From Schaalia sp. 19OD2882 (GTDB lineage Bacteria > Actinomycetota > Actinomycetes > Actinomycetales > Actinomycetaceae), in contig NZ_CP065521.1 of assembly GCF_018986735.1 (NCBI RefSeq), positions 1,054,001-1,118,000 of the forward strand: a stretch of 64,000 nt of DNA, in the 5' to 3' direction. How positions within the stretch are numbered: the first letter of the stretch is position 1; every line of letters starts with the position of its first letter. The notes below the pieces were generated by a model. It saw only the letters and a list, made by a program, of their open reading frames with translations. It was not told where the DNA came from and made no database searches. Both the position numbers and the translations under genes were made by a program. Shown here piece by piece: positions 53,748 through 62,621 of the stretch.

Positions 53748-55895
53748 GTGGACCAGATGCCCACCGCCGAAGCTGACATCGACCTTCTCAGACACCTTGC
53801 GGATGTCAACGGTGTGGCGACTGGATTCTGGGACTGGTACGGCAACTGGAAAGCCGTCAGCGCCGATTCCCTGCTGCGCGTCCTGGCTTCCTTGGGGGTC
53901 GACGTCACACCCCAGTCCACGGTCGCCGACGTCCGGGCCGCCCTGGAGGAGACCGAGGACGCCCACTGGCGACGTACCCTGCCGCCGACGATCGTCGTGA
54001 GGCAAGGCTCTGGTGCCGAGTTCCCAGTCCACGTTCCTGACGGCCACTGGGTCAGTGTCACATGGGTGCTTGAGGACGGCGGTTCCGGCATGTGCGAACA
54101 GGTGGACCGTTGGGTGCCGCCGCGCCGGGTCGATGACGCCATGGTGGGGCGTGCGACTTTCCGAGTCCCCTCGCACCTGCCCATCGGGTGGCACCGCCTC
54201 GTCGCCACCGTCGAGGGCGGCCACGTGCACTCCGCGACGTTGATCGTCACCCCGAACTCCCTGCACGTGCCCGCACAGGACGGAAAACGCAGGTGGGGTG
54301 TCTCCGCGCAGTTGTACTCGACCCGCTCGGCGAGGTCGTGGGGCATGGGCGACGCCGAGGACCTGGCCGACCTTCTGGCCGTGTGCGGCGACAGGGGTGC
54401 GGACTTCCTGCTCATCAACCCCGTCCACGCCTCCGCACCCGTCGCCCCCATCGAGAACTCCCCATATCTTCCCGTCACCCGACGCTGGGTGAACCCCCTG
54501 TACGTGCGTCCAGAGGCGGTCGAGGAATTCGCCCAGGCGTCACCGCATGTGCGCGCCGCCGTGGAGGAACTGCGACTGGCCACTGCGCCGGTGGAGGAGA
54601 AGGACACGCTGGTCGACCGCGACCGCAGTTGGGAGGCCAAGCGCAAGGCGCTGGAGTTGGTCTTCGCCCTGCCGCGTTCCATCCACCGGGACTCCCAGTT
54701 CCGTCGCTTCGTGGCACGCGGAGGCACGGACTTGGCGAACTTCGCCCTGTGGTGTGCGCTGGTCGAGCGCGCTGAAGGCACGCACCTGCCTGAGGAGGTC
54801 TCCTGGTCCGGAGCCCCGGGCACCGACAGGGCGCGCCTCGAACTGGCCGATCGCATCGAATTCTGGCAGTGGTGCCAGTGGATCGCCTCCGAACAACTGG
54901 CCCATGCGCAGGCGGTGGCCGTCGAGATCGGCATGGACCTCGGAGTCATGGCGGACCTGGCGGTGGGCGTCCACCCCCGCGGCTCCGAGATCTGGTCCGA
55001 CCCGCACATGTTCGCCCGCGGCATCTCCGTGGGAGCACCCCCGGACATGTACTCCCAGCAGGGGCAGGACTGGTCCCAGCCGCCGTGGTCGCCGCGCGCC
55101 CTGGCCGAGGCGGGGTACGCCCCTCTGCGTGACATGGCGCGGGCAGCCGTCGCGTCGGCAGGCGCGGTGCGCATCGACCACATCCTGGGCCTGTTCCGTC
55201 TGTGGTGGATTCCCGAAGGCCAGGGGGCCAGCGCCGGCACCTACGTGTACTACGACCACGAGGCAATGGTCGGCGTGGTCCTGCTGGAGGCCCAGAAGGC
55301 CGGAGCCCTGGTCATCGGTGAGGACCTGGGCACCGTGGAGCCGTGGGTGCGCGACTACTTGCGCGACCGGGGGATCCTGGGCACCTCCGTCCTGTGGTTC
55401 GAGAAGGAGGACTCCGGCTGGCCCATGCACGCCGACTGGTATCGCAGGGAATGCTTGGCGGCGGTGACCACCCACGACCTGCCGCCCACCGCCGGGTACG
55501 TCGAAGGCATCCAGACGACCCTGCGTGACCGACTCGGCCTTCTGGTGGAGGACGTGGAGGCCGTGCGGGCCGCCGATCTGGTCGAACGGGAGCAGATGGC
55601 CGTGCGTCTGCGCGAGTACGGTCTGACGACTTCGGCAGATCCCAGTGTCCAGGAGAGGGTCGAGGCCATGCACGGTTACATGGCGCGTACCCCCGCGCTG
55701 CTGGTGGTGGCCGGACTTGTCGACGCTGTCGGCGACAAGCGGCCCCAGAACCTGCCGGGCACTGACAAGGAGTACCCGAACTGGTGCATTCCCCTGTGTG
55801 ATGCGGAGGGTGTGGAGGTCTTGATCGACGACCTGCCGACGAACGACCGCTTGGGTTCGCTCTTTTCCAAGTTGGACCACACGGTCCATTCCTGA
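53748..55895 (+). CDS. malQ: 4-alpha-glucanotransferase (amylomaltase)
   Basis: GH77 disproportionating enzyme moving glucan segments between maltodextrins. The 715-residue, long actinobacterial form has an N-terminal extension of about 200 residues, then the catalytic domain with GADFLLINPVHA, SPYLPVTRRWVNPLY, GVHPRGSEIWSDP, RIDHILGLFRLWW (nucleophile Asp), VIGEDLGTVE (acid/base Glu) and TTHDLPPTAGY. GGAGGAG precedes GTG 53748; TAGACT at 53699-53704 may be its -10 box. It complements glgX, glgE and mak. Confidence 0.93.
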   Translation: MDQMPTAEADIDLLRHLADVNGVATGFWDWYGNWKAVSADSLLRVLASLGVDVTPQSTVADVRAALEETEDAHWRRTLPPTIVVRQGSGAEFPVHVPDGHWVSVTWVLEDGGSGMCEQVDRWVPPRRVDDAMVGRATFRVPSHLPIGWHRLVATVEGGHVHSATLIVTPNSLHVPAQDGKRRWGVSAQLYSTRSARSWGMGDAEDLADLLAVCGDRGADFLLINPVHASAPVAPIENSPYLPVTRRWVNPLYVRPEAVEEFAQASPHVRAAVEELRLATAPVEEKDTLVDRDRSWEAKRKALELVFALPRSIHRDSQFRRFVARGGTDLANFALWCALVERAEGTHLPEEVSWSGAPGTDRARLELADRIEFWQWCQWIASEQLAHAQAVAVEIGMDLGVMADLAVGVHPRGSEIWSDPHMFARGISVGAPPDMYSQQGQDWSQPPWSPRALAEAGYAPLRDMARAAVASAGAVRIDHILGLFRLWWIPEGQGASAGTYVYYDHEAMVGVVLLEAQKAGALVIGEDLGTVEPWVRDYLRDRGILGTSVLWFEKEDSGWPMHADWYRRECLAAVTTHDLPPTAGYVEGIQTTLRDRLGLLVEDVEAVRAADLVEREQMAVRLREYGLTTSADPSVQERVEAMHGYMARTPALLVVAGLVDAVGDKRPQNLPGTDKEYPNWCIPLCDAEGVEVLIDDLPTNDRLGSLFSKLDHTVHS

Positions 55896-55927
55896 GCATT
55901 CCGCCCTGCCCTCCGGGGCGGGCGAGG

Positions 55928-55948
55928 ACGGGGCCGGGGCGGCCCCGT
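55928..55948. terminator. Bidirectional terminator between malQ and the PTS genes
   Basis: ACGGGGCC and GGCCCCGT form a perfect 8-bp stem with a five-base loop between converging genes. Confidence 0.65.
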
Positions 55949-55979
55949 TGAGGTCGATGGTGTGGCCGTGCGTTGGCCT

Positions 55980-56450
55980 CTACTTCAGGCGCAACAGAGG
56001 CGAGCCGAGCAGGACCGGCGTGCCCGGCCACACGAGGGGCTCAGGCGTGTAGGGCGAACCCGTCAGGACGATGACGGGCACGGTGACACCGAGGCCGGCC
56101 TTTTTGGCCACCGAGAGATCCCAGGTGACGATCTTGTCGCCCACCTGGACCGTCTCGCCCTCGACCTTGTGGACCTCGAAACCCCGGCCCCGCAAGGTCA
56201 CTGTGTCGATCCCCAGGTGGACGAGGACGTCCAGGCCCTCACCCGTGGTGATGACGAAGGCGTGCGGGTGCAGCTTGGAGATCTGTCCGCCCACGGGGGC
56301 GACCACCGCCACGGAGGAATCCCCCAAGGGCTCGACGGCCACACCGGGTCCGACGATCTCTTCGGCGAAGACCGGGTCGGGAACGTCGGCCAAGGGTACT
56401 GCGGTTCCCGCAACGGGGGAGCACAGGTCCTTCGGTCGGCGCAGTCTCAC
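55980..56450 (-). CDS. crr: Glucose-type PTS EIIA component
   Basis: The 156-residue stand-alone EIIA-Glc carries the phosphorylation His in VLVHLGIDTV (about residue 82) and the conserved partner His in PHAFVITTGEG (about 67). It overlaps the EIIB gene by GTGA. It may phosphorylate the two EIIB proteins and/or regulate; no EIIC permease is in the window. The symbol is by family resemblance. Confidence 0.88.
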   Translation of the reverse strand: MRLRRPKDLCSPVAGTAVPLADVPDPVFAEEIVGPGVAVEPLGDSSVAVVAPVGGQISKLHPHAFVITTGEGLDVLVHLGIDTVTLRGRGFEVHKVEGETVQVGDKIVTWDLSVAKKAGLGVTVPVIVLTGSPYTPEPLVWPGTPVLLGSPLLRLK

Positions 56451-56677
56451 CGGAGCGCCTCGATGGCGGTGGTGATTTCTTCAGCCTCGGGGCCCATGAC
56501 CAACTGGAGTGAGTTGCCCACGGCCACGACTCCGAAGGCGCCGGCGCCCTCCAGGGCCTTCTCGTCGACGGGCTCCACGTCCTTGACCTCGACGCGGATG
56601 CGGGTGATGCACGCCTCGATGACGTCGATGTTCGACCAGCCGCCCAGGGCGTCGAGGATGGTCTGTGCTTGGCTCAT
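56447..56677 (-). CDS. Stand-alone glucose-type PTS EIIB domain
   Basis: The 76-residue complete EIIB domain has the phospho-Cys in EACITRIRVE (about residue 22) and the NSLQLVMGPEAEEI C-terminal strand. It is the first gene of a two-gene operon with EIIA (GTGA overlap). The EIIC membrane partner must be encoded elsewhere. Confidence 0.9.
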   Translation of the reverse strand: MSQAQTILDALGGWSNIDVIEACITRIRVEVKDVEPVDEKALEGAGAFGVVAVGNSLQLVMGPEAEEITTAIEALR

Positions 56678-56823
56678 TGTCCACTCCTCACTTCGGCCCG
56701 CTCATGCGCGGGGAATCCTCCCGATCAGGATAGACCCCGCCTCGCGGCGCCGGGCCGCTACTGCGTGACTCCTCAGGCGTGTCGGAGCGCATTTTGCACG
56801 GCGCCGGCGCCCGTGGGCAGCCC

Positions 56824-57681
56824 TCAGTCCTGGTCGAGGACCGTGGCGGGGGCGAGTCCCAGGTCCACGAAGGCCCGGGCGAGGCCGTCCTCGGTCACAC
56901 CCGTGGTCACCCGGTCGGCGGCCTCCATGACTTCCGGCGCGCAGCCCCCCATGGCCACTCCGACGCCCGCGACAGTCAGGGCCTCGATGTCGTTGTGCGA
57001 GTCGCCCAGTGCCACTGTGTGTGACATGGGGACGGCAAGGTGAGCGGCGACCAACTCGATGGCCGCTCCCTTGGACACTCCCCGAGGCATGATCTCGACG
57101 ACGAATGTCGTCGCAGCGTGGACGGAGCCCGGAACCATACGGACCGAGGAGGGCAGCGCTGCGCGCACCTCGTCGATGCTGCTGTGTCCCACGGGCACGT
57201 AGACGGTGACCTTCGACGAGGTCTCGGGCAGCCCACTGCGCAGGTGGGGTCCCACGGAGGTCGCGTATTCCTCCCATGAGGAGGTGGCTCCCGCGGCGCT
57301 CATCTTTTCCAGGAACTGTTCCATGAAACCCCGGCTCGGGTGCATTGCGTCGGGCCCTTGCCAGATCCAGATGGCCCCCAAGGATGCAAGGTAGGAGTCG
57401 ATGGTGCGAATGTCGTCGGCCTGGATCCTCGTGTCCAGCAGGGTTGCTCCGTCGACGAGGACATGGGCGCCGCCCCCGGCGACCAGACCGGAGAAGCCGT
57501 GCTCCCACATCCGCGGGTAGATCTCCGGGGCAGATCGCCCCGAGCACAGGAGCAGCCGGTGCCCGCCCTCGACAGCGGCCCGGCAGGCGCGAGCCGCGCT
57601 GGCCGGCACCTGCTGGTGGTGGTCGACCAAGGTGCCATCGATGTCGACGAAGACCAGACGGGAATCGGGTGTGATTCGCAT
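56824..57681 (-). CDS. HAD-superfamily Cof-type phosphatase
   Basis: The 285-residue protein has HAD motif I FVDIDGTLVDH (nucleophile Asp), motif II LLCSGRS, a cap domain of the Cof/C2B type (about 85-195), the lysine GVSKGAAIELV (motif III), and motif IV ALGDSHNDIEAL. Typical members hydrolyse sugar phosphates or flavin/PLP phosphates. Start ATG 57681; the long frame upstream is antisense to the GtrA gene. Confidence 0.88.
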   Translation of the reverse strand: MRITPDSRLVFVDIDGTLVDHHQQVPASAARACRAAVEGGHRLLLCSGRSAPEIYPRMWEHGFSGLVAGGGAHVLVDGATLLDTRIQADDIRTIDSYLASLGAIWIWQGPDAMHPSRGFMEQFLEKMSAAGATSSWEEYATSVGPHLRSGLPETSSKVTVYVPVGHSSIDEVRAALPSSVRMVPGSVHAATTFVVEIMPRGVSKGAAIELVAAHLAVPMSHTVALGDSHNDIEALTVAGVGVAMGGCAPEVMEAADRVTTGVTEDGLARAFVDLGLAPATVLDQD

Positions 57682-57841
57682 GTGCGCATTGTCCCACGCG
57701 AGGATCGGCGTGGTCGGAGCCTTTCGATGCCCGGGCTGCCCCGCCGTGGCGGCTGTGACACGCTCGGCGAGCACACACCTGTGCGTGGCACACTGGAACA
57801 CGGATCGTGCCGGTGGGCATGCGGGCGATGGCAGGAGTCGG

Positions 57842-58492
57842 ATGGTCAGGGCGGGCAAGGAGTTGTGGCGCCGTTTCGAAGAACGTTTCGGATCGGTGGC
57901 CCAATTCGTCCTGTTCATGTTCTTCGCCAATGCGATCACCGTCGTCCAGCTCGTCCTCATGCCCATTCTCAAGTGGGTCTTCGGCAAGACGTCTCTGGTG
58001 GACATTCCCGTCCAGGCCCTGCCCATCGGCGGCAGTGGTGACCATGTGGTCTACATGTTCGACTACGCGGCCGGGCACGTGGACGCCGACGGCCTGGGCG
58101 GTGGCCTGGCCTACTTCCTGGCCGTCCAGATCACCCTGTTCATCGGTCAGGTGCTGGACTTCTTCGCCCAGCGCAACATCACCTTCCGGTCGAACACGTC
58201 GATCCGTGTGGCCGCATTCTGGTACGCGATCGCCTACATCCTCATCACCGTGGCTGCGGCGGCCCTGCAGGTGGCCTACAAGGCACCCGTCTACTCCCTC
58301 ATGCAGAACTGGTTCGGCCAGGTCCGGGGACAGAGTGTCGCCGACGTGGTGACGATGCTCATCAACTCGACCATCGCCTTTTGGGTCTTCTACCTCGTGT
58401 TCAAAGTGATCTTCAAACGCGTCCCGGAAGGGGACGAGGACGCAGCCTCCCGGGACGAGACCCCGCGGCCCGCCCCCGCTTCGCGCTCGTGA
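57842..58492 (+). CDS. GtrA-like membrane protein (second paralogue)
   Basis: The 216-residue protein has four hydrophobic segments and QVLDFFAQRNITFRSNTS near residue 105. It is closely related to the gene at 41642-42355 over most of its length. It precedes a GT2 glycosyltransferase by 79 bp, the classical GtrA-GtrB-like pairing in which GtrA moves a lipid-linked sugar. GGCAGGAG precedes the ATG. Confidence 0.85.
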   Translation: MVRAGKELWRRFEERFGSVAQFVLFMFFANAITVVQLVLMPILKWVFGKTSLVDIPVQALPIGGSGDHVVYMFDYAAGHVDADGLGGGLAYFLAVQITLFIGQVLDFFAQRNITFRSNTSIRVAAFWYAIAYILITVAAAALQVAYKAPVYSLMQNWFGQVRGQSVADVVTMLINSTIAFWVFYLVFKVIFKRVPEGDEDAASRDETPRPAPASRS

Positions 58493-58570
58493 GGGGTCGC
58501 GCCCGCCACATCTCGGTGCGCGTCGACGTTGATACCGGACCGGTCAGTGGGGCACGATTGGTCGGTGACC

Positions 58571-59620
58571 ATGAACGAACACGGTGCCCGCGTCGATGCT
58601 CCAGCACCTTTGCTGTCGGTGATCGTCCCCTCCTACAATTCCGAGGCCTACCTCGACCGGGCCATGCAGTCCTTGGTCGGATACGGCCAGGAGGTCGAGG
58701 TGATCATCGTCAATGACGGCTCGACCGACTCCACGCCCCGATTGGCCGACGACTGGGCGGCCAAGCACCCGGAATCCGTGCGCGTGGTCCACCAGGTCAA
58801 CGCCGGCCACGGAGGCGCCCTCAATGCCGGAATCCGTGTCGCCACCGGCAGCCACCTCAAGGTCGTCGACTCCGACGACTGGCTGGACCGTGCCAGCGTT
58901 CACGCCGTCCTCGACGTGCTCCGCGCATCGCGTGAAGCCGCTGAACCCTTGGACCTGCTGGTCACCAACTACGTGTACGAGAAGCAGGGACGCGCCCACA
59001 AGACGGTGGTCCGCTTCCGCAACGTCCTTCCCGAGGGGAAGGTCATCGGTTGGGAGAACGTGCGCCGCTGCCGGTACGACCAGTACCTCATGATGCACTC
59101 GCTGATCCTGCGCACCGACCTGGTCAGGGCCTCCGGGTTGGTCCTGCCGGAGAAGACCTTCTACGTCGACTACCTGTACTCGCACGTCCCGCTGCCGCTG
59201 GTGCGCACCATCCGCTACCTGGACGTGGACCTGTACCGCTACTTCATCGGACGCGACGACCAGTCGGTGAACGAGAAGGTGATGATCTCGCGCATCGACC
59301 AACTGCTGCGGGTCAATCGCCTCATGGTCGAGGCCATGCCTCCTCGCGGCAGTGTGCCGGCGAACCTGTACCGCTACATGGCCCACTACCTGCGCATCAA
59401 CTGCGTGGTGTGCACGGTCATGCTGCTGAGGTCGGGCACCCCCGAGCACCTGGAGGCCAAGGAACAACTGTGGCACGACCTCGCAGCGGTCGATCCCGAG
59501 GCCTCGGAGGCGGTCACCCGGTCGCTGCTCGGGCGCCTCATCGCCATTCCCGGCCGTCCGGGTCGCAGGATCGCGATGATCGGCTACAAGGTGGCCCAAG
59601 CGGTCATGGGCTTCAACTGA
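58571..59620 (+). CDS. GT2-family glycosyltransferase
   Basis: The 349-residue protein has the GT-A fold pattern LSVIVPSYNSEAYLDRAM, EVIIVNDGSTDSTP, NAGHGGALNAGI and KVVDSDDWLD (D-x-D metal site) within the first 120 residues, then an unusual C-terminal half without GtrB-type transmembrane helices. It probably transfers a nucleotide-activated sugar to a wall polymer or lipid carrier. ATG 58571 is used; GTG two codons upstream is possible. It pairs with the upstream GtrA-like gene. Confidence 0.87.
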   Translation: MNEHGARVDAPAPLLSVIVPSYNSEAYLDRAMQSLVGYGQEVEVIIVNDGSTDSTPRLADDWAAKHPESVRVVHQVNAGHGGALNAGIRVATGSHLKVVDSDDWLDRASVHAVLDVLRASREAAEPLDLLVTNYVYEKQGRAHKTVVRFRNVLPEGKVIGWENVRRCRYDQYLMMHSLILRTDLVRASGLVLPEKTFYVDYLYSHVPLPLVRTIRYLDVDLYRYFIGRDDQSVNEKVMISRIDQLLRVNRLMVEAMPPRGSVPANLYRYMAHYLRINCVVCTVMLLRSGTPEHLEAKEQLWHDLAAVDPEASEAVTRSLLGRLIAIPGRPGRRIAMIGYKVAQAVMGFN

Positions 59621-59638
59621 GGTGCGCCTTGGTCGAAA

Positions 59639-59657
59639 GTCGGGCCACCGGCCCGAC
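59639..59657 (+). terminator. Hairpin after the glycosyltransferase gene
   Basis: GTCGGGCC and GGCCCGAC pair perfectly over 8 bp with an ACC loop, 18 bp after the stop. Confidence 0.6.
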
Positions 59658-59706
59658 CGACGGACCTGAGCGTCCGGGAGGAACCTGCGGGTCCGGCCGT
59701 GAACAC

Positions 59707-59802
59707 GTGGGACCGATCGTCCAAGGAGTGCGCGCGATCGGCCTCGTCTTCGTCCTCGTGGTGGCCCGGATCCTCGTCGCGCTGGGCATCCACACGCTCT
59801 GA
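59707..59802 (+). CDS. Possible 31-residue hydrophobic peptide
   Basis: A GTG-started frame encodes VGPIVQGVRAIGLVFVLVVA plus a short RILVALGIHTL end, a single basic-flanked hydrophobic segment. GGGAGGAACC lies upstream but is distant (about 20 nt). It stands 75 bp before metP. It may be a small membrane peptide or a chance frame in an intergenic region. Confidence 0.2.
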   Translation: MGPIVQGVRAIGLVFVLVVARILVALGIHTL

Positions 59803-59877
59803 CCACAAGGTGAGCACTTCATCGCGAAATGTGCAAGGACGCTAACGTGTGCACAGTCCCCAAGGAGGCACAGTCAC

Positions 59878-61446
59878 ATGAGTGAATCCGCAGCGCCGAC
59901 CAGCGGCGCGAAGACACGCGACACGTGGACCGGTCAGACCGGTTTCCTGCTCGCTGCCATCGGCTCGGCCATCGGACTGGGCAACATCTGGCGTTTCCCG
60001 GGCGTGGCCTACACCAACGGCGGCGGCGCGTTCCTGATCCCCTATCTCGTGGCCCTGGTCGCCATCGGCATCCCCGTCCTGTGGCTCGACTACGCCATCG
60101 GTCACAAGTTCCGTGGTTCACCGCCGTGGGCGTTGCGTCGCATCGGCGCCGTCGGCGAGTTCTTCGGCTGGGTCCAGGTCTTCGTGTGCTTCGTCATCTT
60201 CGCCTACTACGCCGCAGTGATCGCCTGGGCCGCCCAGTACGTGGTGTTCTCGGTCACCGAGGCCTGGGGAAACGACCCCATGACCTTCTTCGTCGGCGAC
60301 TTCCTCAAGGTTGCCGACACCGACGCCGTCCATTTCGACTTCGTGCCGGCGGTGGCCATCCCACTGGCCCTGGTGTGGCTGGTGGTCCTGCTCATCATGG
60401 GGCTGGGTGTCTCCCGGGGCGTGGAGGTGGCCAACAGGATCTTCCTGCCGCTGCTCGTCGTCCTCTTCCTCGCCCTGGTCGTGCGCGCCCTCTTCCTTCC
60501 CGGCGCCGTCGAAGGCCTCAACGCCTTCTTCACCCCGGACTGGTCGGCGCTGACGAACTACCACGTGTGGCTGGCAGCGATCTCCCAGATCTTCTTCTCG
60601 CTGTCCGTGGCCTTCGGCATCATGCTCACCTACGCCTCCTATCTCAAGCCCCGTTCGAACCTCACGGGCACCGGTCTGGTGGCGGGCTTCGCGAATTCCT
60701 CCTTCGAGATCCTCGCAGGCCTGGGAGTATTCTCCGCCCTGGGTTTCATGGCCCATGAACAGGGGGTCACATTCAGCCAGCTCGAAGGGCTCACCGGACC
60801 GATCCTGTCCTTCGTCACCTTCCCGAAGATCATCTCGATGATGCCGGGAGGACCTCTCTTCGGTGTCCTCTTCTTCACCTCCCTGGTCCTGGCCGGCATC
60901 ACCTCCCTGCTCTCACTGCTCCAGGTGGTTTCGGGTGGCCTGCAGGACAAGTTCGGCATGAGCCCCGTCGCCGCCTCCTTCACCATGGGCATCCCGGCCA
61001 CCGTCATCTCGATCGTCCTGTACGGCACGACTTCCGGACTGAACACGTTGGACATCGTCGACGCATTCATCAACAACGTGGGCATCGTCGGCTCGGCCAT
61101 CGCCACCACCGTCTACGCGGCGATCCTCGGCCCGAAGATGAAGGGACTGCGGGCCCATTTGAACTCCGTGTCCTCGGTCAAGGTGCCCAGGGCATGGGAC
61201 CACCTTGTCGGGATCGTCGTGCCGATCGTCCTGGGTGTCATGCTCTTCATGGCCCTTGTCGACTATGTGACCAAGGGGTACGGGGAGAATCCTGCATGGT
61301 ACGTCGGGGTCTTCGGCTGGGGCTCCATCGTCTTCGTCGGCCTGGCGTCCCTGGTCCTGACCTTCGTGCCGTGGCGGCACCGTCCCATCACCCTGCACAT
61401 CAGCGACCTGACCGCCGTTTCCGACACTGAGGAGGCCACCCGATGA
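59878..61446 (+). CDS. metP: Sodium-dependent NSS (SLC6-type) transporter, MetP-like
   Basis: The 522-residue membrane protein has twelve hydrophobic segments and the NSS hallmarks GSAIGLGNIWRFPGVAY in helix 1 (unwound Na+/substrate site), SQIFFSLSVAFGIMLTYASY in helix 6 and FFTSLVLAGITSLLSLLQ in helix 8. It overlaps by ATGA a small subunit gene, the arrangement known for the methionine/alanine importer MetPS of corynebacteria. Substrate is inferred from that. AAGGAGG precedes the ATG. Confidence 0.88.
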   Translation: MSESAAPTSGAKTRDTWTGQTGFLLAAIGSAIGLGNIWRFPGVAYTNGGGAFLIPYLVALVAIGIPVLWLDYAIGHKFRGSPPWALRRIGAVGEFFGWVQVFVCFVIFAYYAAVIAWAAQYVVFSVTEAWGNDPMTFFVGDFLKVADTDAVHFDFVPAVAIPLALVWLVVLLIMGLGVSRGVEVANRIFLPLLVVLFLALVVRALFLPGAVEGLNAFFTPDWSALTNYHVWLAAISQIFFSLSVAFGIMLTYASYLKPRSNLTGTGLVAGFANSSFEILAGLGVFSALGFMAHEQGVTFSQLEGLTGPILSFVTFPKIISMMPGGPLFGVLFFTSLVLAGITSLLSLLQVVSGGLQDKFGMSPVAASFTMGIPATVISIVLYGTTSGLNTLDIVDAFINNVGIVGSAIATTVYAAILGPKMKGLRAHLNSVSSVKVPRAWDHLVGIVVPIVLGVMLFMALVDYVTKGYGENPAWYVGVFGWGSIVFVGLASLVLTFVPWRHRPITLHISDLTAVSDTEEATR

Positions 61447-61628
61447 GCGCCGTCGCAGTCTTCATGATGGCCATCACCATCCTCCTCGTGTGGGGTGGAC
61501 TGGTCGCCTCGATCGTCGCCCTCAGGGTGCTGCCAGTGCCCGAGGCGAGCCCGGAAATCGACGCCGAGGGGCTGGAGCACCTCGCTCAGGAGCATCCTCG
61601 TCACGGGTCGGTCCCCGACAACATCTGA
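61443..61628 (+). CDS. metS: Small subunit of the MetPS-type transporter
   Basis: The 61-residue protein has one transmembrane helix (about residues 5-29) followed by a short acidic tail (LPVPEASPEIDAEGLEHL). The size, the helix with LLVWGGLVAS and the four-base overlap with metP match MetS-type small subunits needed for transport. Confidence 0.85.
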   Translation: MSAVAVFMMAITILLVWGGLVASIVALRVLPVPEASPEIDAEGLEHLAQEHPRHGSVPDNI

Positions 61629-61699
61629 GGTTGGCCCCCTTCGGGGGGCGCACCTCGGAGTGACGGCGGTCGGCGCGTGCGGGTCGGCCCAGTGGGGCC

Positions 61700-62575
61700 T
61701 CAGCGTGCGCCCACGCCGCGGGTGGCCCAGAAGGCCACGGCAGAGGCGGCGGCGACATTGAGGGAGTCCACACCGCCGGACATCGGGATGCGCACGACGA
61801 CATCGCAGGCAGCCAGGGTGTGTCGGGACAGTCCATCCCCTTCGGTCCCCATGACCAGGGCGATGCGCGCATCCGGGTCGGTGCACGCCGTCGAGGCGGC
61901 GAAGTCGTCAAGACTCACCGAGTCCTCCGACAGGGCCAGGGCGGCCACCGTGAACCCGCAGTTCTGGAGGTCCTCGACCCCCGGGTGGGGCCAGTGGCCG
62001 GTGCGTGTCCACGGCACCTGGAACACCGTGCCCATCGACACGCGGACGCTGCGCCGGTAGAGGGGGTCGGCGCACCTGGGGCTGGCCAGGACCGCGTCCA
62101 CGCCGAGCGCTGCCGCGCCCCGGAAGATCGCTCCGACATTCGTGTGGTCGACCAGGTCCTCCAGGACGACGACGCGTCGGGCTCCTGCTCCCTCACGACA
62201 GCGTGCGAGCACATGGTCGACGCTGTCCAATTCGGGGCGGTGCATGGCGGCAAGCGCGCCACGGTGCAGGTGGAAGCCCGTGATCTCGCGCAGCAGGGGC
62301 TCTGGGGCCACGTAGACGGGGACTTCGCCGCCGTCGTCGGCGCCGGTGGCGGCGTGGAGCAGGGGAGCCATGGTGTCCACCCAGCGGGGCGCCATCAGCA
62401 GGGAACGAGGCCGGTGCCCGGCCTCGAGTGCCCGCATGATGACATTCGTCGACTCTGCCATGTAGAGGCCGCGTTCGGGTTCCAGGCGAGAGCGCAGACG
62501 GACGTCCGTCATGGAGGTGTAGTCCTCCAGACGAGGGTCCTTCGACAGGGACGACTCGTCAAGGGGCACGAGCAC
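61700..62575 (-). CDS. TrmH/SpoU-family RNA 2'-O-methyltransferase
   Basis: The 291-residue protein has an N-terminal substrate-binding region and a C-terminal SPOUT knot with VVLEDLVDHTNVGAIFRGAA (motif 1 with Arg), VMGTEGDGL (motif 2) and VRIPMSGGVDSLNVAAASA (motif 3). It methylates rRNA or tRNA ribose; the exact site is unknown. GTG 62575 is chosen because AAGGAG stands nine bases before it. It lies 46 bp after pyrD on the same strand. Confidence 0.9.
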   Translation of the reverse strand: MLVPLDESSLSKDPRLEDYTSMTDVRLRSRLEPERGLYMAESTNVIMRALEAGHRPRSLLMAPRWVDTMAPLLHAATGADDGGEVPVYVAPEPLLREITGFHLHRGALAAMHRPELDSVDHVLARCREGAGARRVVVLEDLVDHTNVGAIFRGAAALGVDAVLASPRCADPLYRRSVRVSMGTVFQVPWTRTGHWPHPGVEDLQNCGFTVAALALSEDSVSLDDFAASTACTDPDARIALVMGTEGDGLSRHTLAACDVVVRIPMSGGVDSLNVAAASAVAFWATRGVGAR

Positions 62576-62621
62576 GGGCGGGTCTCCTTGGGCGATTACG
62601 GGTTCGTCTGGTTGCGCGTGT

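Noticed and set aside
59050..59802. 250-codon frame overlapping the GT2 gene end
   Set aside because: Its first two thirds are a frame-shifted shadow of the glycosyltransferase; only the short hydrophobic end at 59707 was kept as a low-confidence candidate.
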